In this document: piece by piece, positions 23,090 through 33,780 of the stretch
Layout: the number at the start of each line of letters is the position of its first letter
Numbering within the stretch: position 1 is the stretch's first letter
Assembly: GCA_030562195.1 (NCBI GenBank)
Contig: CM060202.1
Coordinates: 9,796,001-9,860,000 of the forward strand
Direction: 5' to 3'
DNA length: 64,000 bases
From: Nipponacmea schrenckii
Lineage: Eukaryota; Mollusca; Gastropoda; Lottiidae
Program-made: the position numbers and the translations under genes
The notes under the pieces: generated by a model
Seen by the model: only the letters and a program-made list of their open reading frames with translations
What the model was told of the DNA's origin: nothing
Database searches by the model: none

Positions 23090-24074
23090 ATCGCTTTATC
23101 AGTTGAATTCCCAAGATGTTTTGTGTTATAAAGATCCTGTGAAACGAGTTGTACCTAGAAGTTGTGTGCCTGAATTGTTGAGATCGTGCCATGAAGTTCC
23201 TTCGGCAGCCCATCAAGGTATTAATAGAACTAAGGCTAAGATTAAGGAAAAATTTCATTGGTATACCCTTAGGAAAGATTCAAAAAGTATTTTGAAAGTA
23301 TTAAAAATTTTGTGAATACTTGTGATGTTTGCAATACACAGAAAAAAGCGACTCGATTGTGGAAATATCCTTTAGCAAATTACCAAGCTAGTGTTCCTAT
23401 GGAAAGAGTACATTTAGATTTTTTAGGTCCTTTGCCGAAGTCACTAGTAGGAAATGAATATGTTCTTATGATAGATCAGTTTACGAAATGGGTCGAGTGC
23501 GTGCCCCTTCCATCGCAAACCGCTGAGGTTACAGCAAAAGCTACAGTAGATACGTTCTTCACAAGGTTTGGTTACCCTTTGCATATTTTTACGGATCAAC
23601 GTCGAAATTTTCAGAGTGGGTTATTTAATTCTCTATGTGATTTACTTCATATTCATCAGACTCGTACTTCTCCATTTAGACCTTCGTCCAATGGCCAAGT
23701 TGAAAGGTATAATCGTACTTTGATGAATGAAGTTCGTTGTTATGTTTCAAAGAATCAGTTAGATTGGGATGTGTACTTATCGCAAATTGCCTGTGCTTTG
23801 CGATCTTGTGTGAATCGTCAGACCGGTTACACGGCAAATATGCTTATGCTGGGCTGGGAAGTCAATTTGCCCTGTAATCTTATTTTTGGTACAAGTTCAA
23901 TGTCTTGTAGGGATCAAGATTTTAGAGTATGTGGCCTCTCTAGCAATTACTATCACCCAAGCCCATATTGCTGCTCGTGAAAATCTTCAAACAGTTCAGA
24001 AAACAATGAAGAGAGATTATGACGTTAAGATGAGAGTCCATACTTACAATCCAGGGGATTCTGTTACTTTATGA
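23082..24074 (+). pseudogene. pol: Integrase of the retroelement, frame-broken
   Basis: The N-terminal zinc-binding part (HEVPSAAHQG near 23190, then CDVCNTQKKA near 23325) is split by a stop at 23313-23315 with a change of frame. The catalytic core is in one frame: Asp in VHLDFLGP (23417-23419), Asp in FTDQ (23594-23596) and Glu in QVERYNR (23702-23704). The last two are 35 residues apart, the D,D-35-E arrangement of retroviral-type integrases. Near 23915-23935 the frame changes again. The C-terminal part ends with a YNPGDSV motif close to a stop at 24072-24074. Confidence 0.9.
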
Positions 24075-24202
24075 CACCAGGTAAGTTCCCTGATGAATAT
24101 ACACTAATATTGAGCTTTCTTGAGAACTAAAATTTTATGTTCTTGCTACGACTTACTTTAAAATCAGCAAGTTTTTAAACTAGAAATTCTCCGCAAGAAA
24201 TG

Positions 24203-24830
24203 CTCAAACACAAATAATTTTTCACCTGCAAGTAAAAAAGCTTAAAGGGAAATTTCAAATGGGCTATCTGGACATGTTAGAGAAAAACAGAAATCAAATA
24301 TCTGCCATAGTTCAAGTATTAGATTGTTTTTGCTAGCATATAGGCTTAGAGGCAAATATTACAAGTACCTTATATTGCCGAATGAATGTATTAAGATCAA
24401 GTGTTGCTCCTTTTCTAGTAATAGGCGCAGAGGAGTTAAAAGAATTTTAAAAATAGAATTACAAATCAGTAAAATTTCGAAGAAAAAGTGCTCAAACACA
24501 AATAATAACAGAACTCAAGAAATGCATTTGATAATAGGGGTGTTTGGCTTGCATAAAGGTAAGTTCAGCATAACAAATTTTAACCAACTAAACAGACTTA
24601 GATCAAGACAAAAAATCAAATTAAGATCCAGTTCTTATCAAACTATACTTTTTCTCGTTCTACACAACTTGTCACAAAAAGGTTCTCAAAAACAAGTATA
24701 TTTTTTTGTTTGTAAAGTTACAGCAACAAAGCTGAAATTTACAGGCAATATCCACATGGGCTATCTAAACATCCGCATTGACCCTGCCGTTTTTGCCAAA
24801 ATAAATGTCAAAAATAAGTAATAAATGAAG
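24203..24830 (-). repeat. Three inverted, diverged copies of satellite 1
   Basis: Reading the minus strand, three segments match the 354-bp satellite. At 24203-24325 I see GCTCAAACACAAATAA, ATGGGCTATCTGGACATGTT and CAAATATCTGCCATAG as plus-strand text, which is the satellite's reverse complement. At 24482-24560 there is a copy with a large internal gap. At 24655-24800 CTGAAATTTACAGGCAATAT and CCACATGGGCTATCT match again. A 165-codon plus-strand frame over this stretch (24324-24821) is a by-product. Confidence 0.75.
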
Positions 24831-24931
24831 GAGATTAATCAGTTGTATTAATATTGGGCTGTTCGGTCTTCCATGCATTGATCCATACATGTTTTTGGAC
24901 ATAAAATTTAATTGGAAATTTGTTAGTATTT

Positions 24932-25190
24932 GGGGAGTGTTTTTTGTTTTATTTCTTAAATGTTAGAAAAACTAGTTTGAGGGACTGTAGCTTTGGAGCC
25001 AAATGAGATTCAACCTCCTTTACATGTAGTTAGAACATTATGTAGATCCAGTAGTGGTGCCATGAGTAGACGGTGTGGGAGAATCAATACAGAAGAAAAT
25101 AAAAGTTTATACAAGACGCTCGGGACTCAGTGCGGAGACGATTACCTTCTTTTATTTGAAAGAGTTCATTTCCATCTTGAAATATGATTA
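24932..25190 (+). other. Possible polypurine tract and 3' LTR-like segment
   Basis: GGGGAG at 24932-24937 directly precedes TGTTTTTTG, the way a polypurine tract precedes an LTR beginning TG. An AATAAA lies at 25098-25103, followed by AGACGCTCGGGACTC, which looks like an R region. No matching sequence exists upstream of gag, so identity as an LTR is unproven and the segment could belong to another element. Confidence 0.2.
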
Positions 25191-25205
25191 ACTTGGCAAA
25201 TGGAT

Positions 25206-25238
25206 AAATGAATGAATGATTAATGAGTGAATGAATAA
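25206..25238 (-). repeat. (AATG)n microsatellite
   Basis: AATGAATGAATG and interrupted units. In the orientation of the neighbouring inverted satellite copies it reads as CATT and lies on their leading side. Confidence 0.85.
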
Positions 25239-25239
25239 A

Positions 25240-28200
25240 CACAAGAATAATTGAATGTGTTTTACTTTTCTCAATTTTTCCCCGACGTCCCTGAAATTCA
25301 CAATAACACCGTGCTTCAGTTTTGGAAATATAGTCATTTTCAAAGCAAAGATTTCAACATTCAAGTATTTCAAAGTGAATGTATTTAACCATTTCGTGTG
25401 AATCATTGATTTGCAGCAAACACACAAAGTATTAATGTATAAAACTACCTAGAATTGGAATAGCATCCTCTAAGTAGCACTGTTATTCTTAGAATGTTTT
25501 TGCATTGACAAAATAGATGCTTTTTTATAAGCTGTAAGTTTACATTAAATATAAACGCATTTCTTGTTCTCATAGTATCGAAGACAGGTGTTCTCATGTT
25601 TATATTTTGATAAAAGCAATGACATTCTATGATTATAAGTACAATTTTAGACTGCTTTTCCAAAAGCTAGTTTCGAAGCCCCTAAATATATAAATATGAT
25701 TCCATGGTTTGTGCTTTCGAGAGTAGTAACAGTAAACAAATATAGAGCAACTGTAGTCTGTCATTTTTGTTTAAGATACAATAGCGTCAACCAGGAAGTC
25801 AGAGTGTAGATGTTGTCATAGTGCGAAAGTAAAGTAATACAACACTTTTTATTGTAATTGCAACATTTTGACAATGGTGCAAATTGATGCTTACAGTGTT
25901 TGATACACGTGACATTTGAAGAGAACATTTTTATTTTGTTACATCCCCTTTAAACGATTCCGTCAAAACTGAGTTTTGCAAAAAAGGAGAAAGAAAATCA
26001 TAAAAATAGTCGTTTTCGGTATTTCAATCAATCATTAGCGTAGAACGTTTTGCTGGACTAAATCTCGTTGTTGCAGTAAAAAAAAACTTGTTATTTCCCT
26101 TTCTACAAATTTCAAGGAATTACCTTTTCATTCTGGTATGGCAGTGCATTATTATAGTATGGGCTGATGTGTACCTGTATGGAAGTTGTTGGTTTCGTGC
26201 TATATGATACTTCTGGAATTTACACTTCTACACCATCAGACAGAGAATTTCTGAATATGTGCTATGCATCCTATAATTGCATTTCCGTTCATTAACTTTG
26301 TGAATAATTTATTTACAACCTATGCTCGACTTTGAAGAGTGTGTGAACACCCTTTACCAATGCGTTTGTATGCCAGATAGTTTATAACATTGCTTTGGTT
26401 TCAAATTTGTCATTATTCGTGACAATCATGGTCATAAAGAAAAATTCAATGATTATCTAATTTGAAATGAATATCCCTGTTCGTACATTATAGGCAAGTT
26501 TAAAGTCTCTATCGTTGCGTCCAGTGTAATATTCGGGTACTCGCTTTTTTTATAAATTTGAAGAATTTTGAAGAAGAATGATTTCTCGGCAATTTCCGGA
26601 AGTTGTCAACTCTCTAGTAATTGGGACCAATTGAAGTAAATTTGCCCATGTATCGGTAGCTGAAGTAGAAATATTCCCCGAGCATTTATTGTCTTAATAA
26701 AATTCAAGTAGAAACATTAGTAGGGTCTTATTGTCTTAGCGTTTTCGTAGTAGTCTCGAAGTTACTCTTTGACTTCATTGGAGAGAAATTTGATGTAGAA
26801 GTCTTACACGTAATATCCGGTAGCTTTGTTTTCTAAATCTATTGACATTCAGAGCTTGTAATGTAAGACAATGAAATCAATGAAGGCACTGTTCAGATGT
26901 TCTTTACCAGATCTTTATATAAGATAACTTGCACTCGATTGCCTTGGCCGACCATGATTGATTACTAAGCAAAAGCTAACTGCTTTTCAAAAAGATTCAT
27001 ATACACGACCTCAGTATTATTATTGATGATGCAGATATGCTCCGACCTGTCATACAATGAAAGTTTTGCGTCCTGTTTTTCTGTGGTTCACTTGGACTGT
27101 TAGCAAATGTGTGAAATGTCAATGGAAAAAAGAACACAAGCCCTGTTAAGAGTAATTGACCTACAATTTATCAAGATCCATCCATCTGGGAATTTTTAAG
27201 TTAAATTTGTAACATCCGTTCTTACGACTGGCGATTATTAGACTTGTATCTTGTATCACTGAGCCACAATACTGTAGGTTTTCAGAGCTAGAAGCCATAA
27301 AATATAGCGCTAAACGGCTGGTGTCTGGTGTATTAAAAGTACATTAGACTTCAAATACGAAATACCTAATATAAAATGTTATGCAGAGGTGATTTTATTC
27401 AATTACCTTTGCAACATCTAAACACAATTAAGAGTTATGTATACATACATGTAACTATAACAATGAGTATCAAATCTAAGACCATAAATTTTATTTCCGA
27501 TTTATAAAAGTAGCCTCGTTAACACACTTTGAAATAGCGGAAATTGTCTTAAAAAATATGCAATGCCAAATGTAAGTACATGTAAGTTTACTAAAATCTT
27601 TAATCAAACAAACACTTTATTCGAATCATTAGATGTGTTGATTATTCGTCTTCTTTCTATTTGTACTATATCTGGAAGGGATGTTATCTAAATGTTATGC
27701 TAAAATGTGCTGAAAATTATGGTCATATTAACTATTGTCATAAAAGCTTAGAAAAATATGAAAGATTCTTTTCTGCGTTGGAATGTTGAAAAAGAATTTT
27801 TGACAAAGTTGTTCAGCCTATGCAGTTGCAATTTGGTGAATGCCTGACTTTTAAAATTTTTGAATGATCATGAAAGTGAAAGTTAAAGTTTGATTTAGAG
27901 AATTGCAAGGTTAGAATAAGAATTTTGCTCTTCATCACTTTCGTTTTAAATATATCTCGACTCCACGTCGGCACTACATACCATAGTTCTTATACCTGGA
28001 AATAGCCAAACGAACGCAGGCATTGTTTATCTCCCTGTAGTCTTCAAAATATAATGAACATAATTTCTAAGCGTTTAAATTACTTTTTTTTAAAATTGAC
28101 TGATAAATTTGAGTTTTAATATTGCTGTGAACTATGTTCTTGTGTGTTTTTTTTTTCAAGATTATACAGGTTTTTATAGTGGGCACTGGCTCACATATTG

Positions 28201-29370
28201 TTAATCTATCAGTGTGAACGCCATAAAAAAAAATGTTTTTAAGTTCCGTTGAAAGGTTCCATCATCGAGGAATTCACTCAGTGGAAAGGTATTTCTTATA
28301 TTTGAGAAGCACTGTATAATAAGCAATCACTGACTGAAGTTTGCAACCTTTGGAGCAGATTTTAAGGGATATTTTAAAATCTATTCTATTGTATAATTCT
28401 TTTTCCTCGTACATAGTTAGATTTCAGCCCTGTAGTAGTTCCAGTTCACCCTGCTTGTGATAGCAGCCATCATACTGTGCAGTCCAAATGTAGAAAAGAG
28501 GTGAACGGGGGTTTACATTTTCAGCTGTTGTTTATGATAATGATGCTTGTTTTTATTCAGCAATGTTTTTGTGAAATCGTAGTTCGTATCCTTTATCTGG
28601 TAATCGTGTCTGACAGATGAGACCAGAATTGGTAATCATTTGTTTTGTAAATGGAGATGTCTGATGGCGATATAGACCACCACCTATCTATTGATCGTAC
28701 ATGAGAGGTTATCCGTAATGAATTAGTAAGTTTTAGACTATGAAAAGGGCAAAAGCATACAGTAAAGTCAAACAATATATTTATATTTTTAACCCAGAAA
28801 ATTACACACAGAAAACAGATCGAGCTACACGATAAGATTTCCTCAACTCAACAACTATTAAAGCTGTTTTGAAAGAGTACACTTAAACATCAATAACAAA
28901 TCTTTAACAATTTATTAATCCTTAAAAAAAAGATAACTTAAGCCTTCGCGTTTAGCGACGTGACCGTTTATCAGGACCCCCGAAACAAAACCATAGGTCT
29001 ACTATTTTGAACGGATTAACTCTTTTTAATGTCCCGTTTTGTGCAAGCAATACAATTTTGAGCTAATCTAGGTTTATGCATTTAAAAAGACACGCATTCA
29101 TGGCATTCATGTCATATGAGACAGAATCTGGTTTTTCATTATTAGATTTTGTGTTTAATGCCAATTTAACAATGCAGGGGTTTGATATGTAGTGCACAAA
29201 ATGACACAAACTAAAATAATCAAAGCTGATATGTTCTATATCTTATAGATTGAAAGAATTATTAAACTTGACTGTGATTGGATTTCTCTTTGAAAACTAA
29301 ATAAGTTTTGTTTTTAATTTTACACTCATAATGTTTGAAGGTTTAGTTGTCTAATTTCTCTGCTTAGAAA
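25240..29370. other. AT-rich spacer, no gene found
   Basis: No frame looks coding. No tandem array or mobile element that I can define. It lies downstream of the neuropeptide gene. Confidence 0.5.
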
Positions 29371-29376
29371 TTTATT
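29371..29376 (-). promoter_or_regulatory. Candidate polyadenylation signal AATAAA
   Basis: AATAAA on the minus strand, 77 nt beyond the stop codon of the neuropeptide gene, a normal place for its 3' end. Confidence 0.5.
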
Positions 29377-29452
29377 GCCAATCACAGTAATTTGAAAAAG
29401 CTATCATTGAAAAATATTGCAATTTATATCGAGAACACACTGGCCCCAGTCT

Positions 29453-30700
29453 CTATAACACTTGGTTGTCAAGTCCTTGAATTGAGTATAATTCAGGATC
29501 ATTGCCACTCTCGTCAGCCATGTTGTCGCTCAGTTCACTTCTTTTCCCAACAAAGCGGTGGTTGAATTTAGGATTATATCTTTTACCAACGAATCTGTAT
29601 CCGAATCGCGGACTGAGACGGAGTTGAAGAGCCTCTGATAATCTTTTACCGACGAATCTGTGAGTAAATCGTGGACTGTATCTACGACTGATGTAATTCG
29701 AGAGTCTTTTACCAACAAATCTGTGCGAGAATCGTGGATTGGCTCGCTTATCTACGTCATCACCATCTTCAAGCTGTTCCAATGATTCGAGCAGATCGGA
29801 TGCATCATCAGCTAATCTCTTTCCGACAAATCGATGTTGGAATTTAGGGTTGTAGCGTTTACCAACGAATCTGTGAGTAAAACTTGGTGCTCTTTTATCC
29901 TCTGCATCAACCAGTTCCTCAGGGTCGTCATCTGTAAGTCTTTTGCCCACAAATCGATGTTGAAATTTGGCGCTCAATCTTCTTTCAAGTTCAATATCTT
30001 CATCTGGAGAAAATCGTTTACCAACAAAGCGGTGTGAAAATTTGGGGTTTAATCTCGTCTGTCGATCTAAAATATCATTTTTATCTGCAGCTGCTTGTTG
30101 ACTGTCTTCTGCTGAAGATATAAAAAAGGAAAAAATAATTACCTACATAATTTAGTCAAAAAAGAAATATTCAATCCAAAAAGCAAATTAATTCCGTTTT
30201 TCATCAAGGGTATTAAATGCTTATCCGATTATGATTGTTTTCATTTAGTATTATAATCTCATACAAGGATCAGAAAAAGTGGGTTACGATTAAGGCCACT
30301 CAATAAGTAACTATTTCTTTGATAGTAAAATTTATTCTTAAGAGGCTTTCTTAAAGTTTGTCTATATCGGATCGACAATTTATCAAAACAATTAAGTATA
30401 GGTAGTGACGTAATAACATACTCATATCTCTACAAATATACGAGAATTTTGTCGGGAAATGGGGAATGGCGCCACTAGCCGTTAGCATATACAAAACACT
30501 TTTTTACTGTCCCTTCAAGGATTTATAGATAGTTGGAGCTTATAACTTTTAGGCCTAAGTAAAGACTTTGTTCAATGTGTTTGTTGTATAGATAATAGGC
30601 CTACCAATAGCATACATTAATACGTTTAAAAAGTCTTCAATCTAAATGTGTGTTTAATTGTGTTTCAGGTTTGTTTTTTGTGGGTTTTTTTTTGAAAATA

Positions 30701-30738
<38 letters not shown>

Positions 30739-32628
30739 ACATATAATACATTTTTAGAAAATTTACAAAGAACGATCCTATAAGAACATGATTAAGATGC
30801 GATAAGTTTTTTCTGTGTGCTCGACCTATTTTAACCCTCTTTTCCAGAGCTTTAAAACATTGTAATAAATAAGCCTCTTTGAATGCTATATTGGGCTAAA
30901 TTAATTGAGTCATGTCGTGTTGAAAGGCGTAATGATGATTATAAGGATAATGGAAGTATATAACTGTTATTGAAAGATATAAAGACTGTTATTGTTATAT
31001 TATTCAATTAGATAATAATCTATTTTATAAACAATATTAGACACAATAAAGGGTAAATTTCGATATTGATATTTCTGAACAGTCGTATTATCGATACATA
31101 AAAAACATATAATGTAACTTGTACGCTTTATTGCATTTTATGATGATGTACAGTGGATTCAGGGTGATAACGCATAGCAGTGTGATAAGTTAGATTAGGT
31201 AAAGGTAGAAGATACCTACATTCATTGTGCTCACCAATTTTAACGCAAGGACAATAACTCAAACACGATTCATCGAAACCATCCAATTCGACTTTGACTA
31301 AAATCTTATCATTATAAATATATTTTTTCCTTTTAGAGCAGCGATAATTCTCTTGATCTTTAATAATCATTGTATTATTTATTCCTTTCATTTCAGGGTT
31401 CAAGCTATGATTTTTTAACTCTAATCCCGCGGCATGTTTGTTAGGACAGTTTTCTTGAATCGATTGCCTAAGGTTAATTGTAAAACATGCCACAAGAATA
31501 TGTAAGAACCTTTTCTTGCTCACGATGTTGTTCCTTGATCTGGATTCAAACCATTAAGTTATAACTAGCATGGCAAAAAGATCACATTCACGACTTAATG
31601 TACTTGACTATAGTTGTCATCATTATATTTACTTAATGCATCATATTAATCATTCATATAATTCAAGTGTCATATATTTTGACAGATGTACTCGGTTCAA
31701 ATTAATCAAGTTCGGCCTCTTGATTATTTTCCATGCCATATCAGCCAATGTATGAAAATATCTCAGAATGTTGTTGAAAACAATATTGTTTGATTTATTT
31801 TTTCTCTTGCGTGTAACGATTATAGGAATGTTTTAGCGTAAAGTTGTAAAAATTGTCTTCATTCATAAGAAAATTGAAAGAAAATATTGAAGATATTTGT
31901 TTATACATGTCATTTCTGAAGAGTTTGACATGTCTATTGAATGGTGCTGGAGGGGGCAACCATTTTGAAAAGAGTTATGATGAATATAGTGCGTTTCTGG
32001 CATCATTGGGAATTATAAATAATTTGATTTATAAGAACACAGGTTGAACTCGTGTCATCTCTATTATATGTTCATATTGTCTTCATTCTCCCTCTTGTTG
32101 ATAGAAAATCCTAGCAGACAACTGGACTTGACGTACTCGATGGAACGTCCTTTTCAATTTAACAAGTTTCTGTTGTATGTTCTTAAATAATCTCTTTGGG
32201 TGTCTTACTACGAGAATGTCAGAGAAAACCCTACTGTAGATGATTTTTGTGTTGTATTATTGTTTTTATTTTTTATTTAAATGATTTGCTTGGGATGCTT
32301 ATAGCTTCCTTTGACACATTCCGATTTCCCTTATGGACTGAATGTTAGACAGGACCACGTCCTTGTGTATTGGACCTAATTCTGATCCTTGTGAAAATAC
32401 TTCCATAAAATGACTTACAAAGACTATCGATAAAAGCATCTTTATCTCATTTGGTTTGAATTGTATTTTCGATACTAACAATTCCAGAAGCATAGGGATG
32501 GAATGGTACAAAAAGCCGATAGGAATTCACCATATAATAAACCAAATAGTATACTAACCTAAACAAAAGACTAATAAAAGGGAAAGCACTGTTACCATAT
32601 TCCATATTTTTTCTCCGATCTGGGGCAT
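29453..32628 (-). CDS. Neuropeptide precursor with eight FxHRFVamide-type peptides
   Basis: Two coding exons, 32628-32559 and 30111-29453, join to a 242-residue secreted prohormone. Exon 1 codes a signal peptide: a short charged start (MPQIGEKIWN) and the core VTVLSLLLVFCL. It ends one base into a codon; the second exon supplies the other two (GCA, Ala24), a natural cleavage point before EDSQQ. The rest holds eight copies of RFVGKR (Arg at 51, 76, 104, 117, 154, 175, 196, 209): Gly for C-terminal amidation and Lys-Arg for cleavage. Predicted peptides include APSFTHRFVamide, YNPKFQHRFVamide, ANPRFSHRFVamide, YSPRFTHRFVamide, YNPKFNHRFVamide and the variant LSPRFGYRFVamide. Acidic spacers and a 28-residue tail separate them. 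The ending recalls annelid FVamide and, more distantly, molluscan PXFVamide (Mytilus inhibitory) peptides, which act on G-protein-coupled receptors. The exact family is uncertain. Confidence 0.92.
30704..30736. repeat. 33-nt T tract
   Basis: An unbroken run of T inside the intron, preceded by another T run at 30684-30693. It would be the A tail of a minus-strand retroposed sequence, but I see no recognisable SINE or LINE body next to it. Confidence 0.9.
31128..31539 (-). CDS. Cysteine-containing open frame without ATG, in the intron
   Basis: About 137 open codons end at a TAA (31128-31130). The apparent first codon at 31523 is GTG, not ATG; the frame is open up to a candidate acceptor (TGGTTTGAATCCAG, exon start near 31539) and closed shortly before it. 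The segment KKRFLHILVACFTI is hydrophobic, like a signal peptide or membrane segment. Cysteines occur in QENC, YRCSK and ESCLSYCPC, then NEC, suggesting a small disulphide-bonded secreted domain. I do not recognise a family. Its acceptor phase does not fit the neuropeptide signal exon (joining would give an early stop). It is longer than most non-repeat frames here, yet chance remains quite possible. Confidence 0.25.
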
Positions 32629-32638
32629 TTTGAATGTT
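32559..32638 (-). other. Signal-peptide exon of the neuropeptide gene with 10-nt 5'UTR
   Basis: A long pyrimidine tract (TTTCTTTCTTTTTTCAG, AG at 32640-32639) precedes the exon, then AACATTCAAA and the ATG at 32628-32626. So at least one more non-coding exon lies further upstream (higher coordinates); I could not place it. The coding part is 70 nt, too short to stand out as an ORF. Confidence 0.85.
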
Positions 32639-32720
32639 CTGAAAAAAGAAAGAAAACGAAAAAAATTAAAACGCGACAATACACTTTATTTGACTTTATC
32701 TTTTGAAAGTTTCTGTTGTG

Positions 32721-32936
32721 CTCTCAGACCCACAAGGTTAGTGGTTAGCTCAAGGTTAGTGGTTAGCTCTCATACCAACAAGGTTAGTGGTTAGCCCGAG
32801 GTTAATGGCTAGCTCTCAGACTCATAAGATTAGTGGTTAGCTCAAGGTTAGTGGCTAGCTCTAAGACCCACAAGGTTAGTGGTTAGCTCAAGGTTAGTGG
32901 CTAGCTCTCAGACCCACAAGGTTAGTTGTTAGCTAA
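32721..32936 (+). repeat. 46-bp minisatellite, about five copies
   Basis: CTCTCAGACCCACAAGGTTA marks units at 32721, 32767, 32813, 32859 and 32905, each exactly 46 bp apart. Each unit itself contains two copies of AAGGTTAGTGGTTAGCT, so there is a half-unit of about 23 bp. It lies about 80 bp upstream of the neuropeptide signal exon, in the preceding intron or promoter side. Confidence 0.95.
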
Positions 32937-33614
32937 ATCCTAATCATCACGTAAAAATAATAATGTGTTGGGTCAAAACATTTTTTGTATACAATGGACA
33001 ATCAGAAAATGTCAAGATCGTGAACAGGAACTGGCAATCCGTCACAGGAAACAAAAAATGTTATATTCTAGTGTATTGCCAGGAAGCGTCACGGAAAAGT
33101 GTTATTAAGTTACTGGGACACCTGACTTAAACTAAGATCTTCCTTTATCATAATAACCAGACTGGACAATCTAATATTAATGGTAGGTTCCAGTGTCTAT
33201 CACACTAGGCTTTCATGATACATTCATTTAGAACTAATCAAAATGTTGGACATTTACGCATGAAAACACAGGACTGGCAGTGCTTATAAACCACAAGTTG
33301 TCTTTTGCACCATAAAGACTACACAAAAAAACCTTAAAAAGATTGGGGTAAGTAGGTCTAACCTGAAAATAGCACTATTTATTCAATGTAAGTTGTGTTT
33401 TTTTGAATATTTGAAAACGACCATTAGCCTTGAGGGTTTCCCGACGTCCTTTAATTTCTTGCAATTTTATTAAAATTATGTTTGTAAACAAGGTTATTTC
33501 AATAGAATTTCATGCTTATACTTGAAAATTAAAAGAGTATTTTTTTTAAAAGATATATAAAAATAATTACAGGTAAAGAAGTACAAGGTATATGGATAAT
33601 GCTTATTCTAACAA

Positions 33615-33780
33615 AGTACTGTATACTCTGACTTATCCAACATTTGAATAATCTGACTTTCTGCGTAATCCGACATCTTTTACTGGTACCAATAGATTTC
33701 CTACTTATACATGTTTAAAACACATGTTTTGAGTTATCCGATATTCTGTGTATTCCAAATTCCTACACTAATCAGTGGTC
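33615..33780. mobile_element. Possible pogo/Tigger-like transposon end
   Basis: TACTGTATACTCTGACTTAT is followed by spaced copies of a motif: TTATCCAACAT, TAATCCGACAT and TTATCCGATAT. Terminal regions of pogo/Tigger-type DNA transposons often begin this way, with repeated 'ATCCGA' words. I find no matching inverted end and no transposase, so this would be a fragment. Confidence 0.3.

Larger units (their letters stand above)
19228..24110 (+). mobile_element. Decayed Ty3/gypsy-type LTR retroelement
   Basis: Gag, aspartic protease, reverse transcriptase, RNase H and integrase remains follow one another on the plus strand. RT-RNase H-integrase order is that of Ty3/gypsy (Metaviridae). The coding sequence is interrupted by in-frame stops (for example 21528-21530 and 22355-22357) and by at least five frame changes, so it cannot make a functional polyprotein. 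I do not find a pair of matching long terminal repeats around it. No chromodomain is visible after the integrase. The 3' end passes directly into inverted, diverged satellite copies. Confidence 0.9.
30112..32558 (-). other. Intron of the neuropeptide gene
   Basis: The donor is TTTAG/GTTAGT (GT at 32558-32557). The acceptor is TTTTTTATATCTTCAG (AG at 30113-30112) with a clear pyrimidine tract. It is a phase-1 intron of 2447 bp separating signal peptide from peptide-bearing exon, a common layout in neuropeptide genes. It contains the T tract and the cysteine-containing frame listed separately. A short plus-strand frame at 31853-32047 has no support. Confidence 0.85.

Noticed and set aside
24324..24821. 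165-codon plus-strand frame
   Set aside because: It runs through two inverted, diverged satellite copies and has no protein-like features.
25004..25026. TGAGATTCAAC resembling the start of miR-1175
   Set aside because: The match fades after 11 bases and no complementary arm lies within about 80 bases on either side, so no precursor hairpin forms.
32299..32440. ATG-started minus frame MLLSIVFVSHFMEVFSQG as an alternative signal exon
   Set aside because: It has no acceptor context and would lie downstream of the better signal exon. Its internal GTAAGT splits it inside the hydrophobic part.
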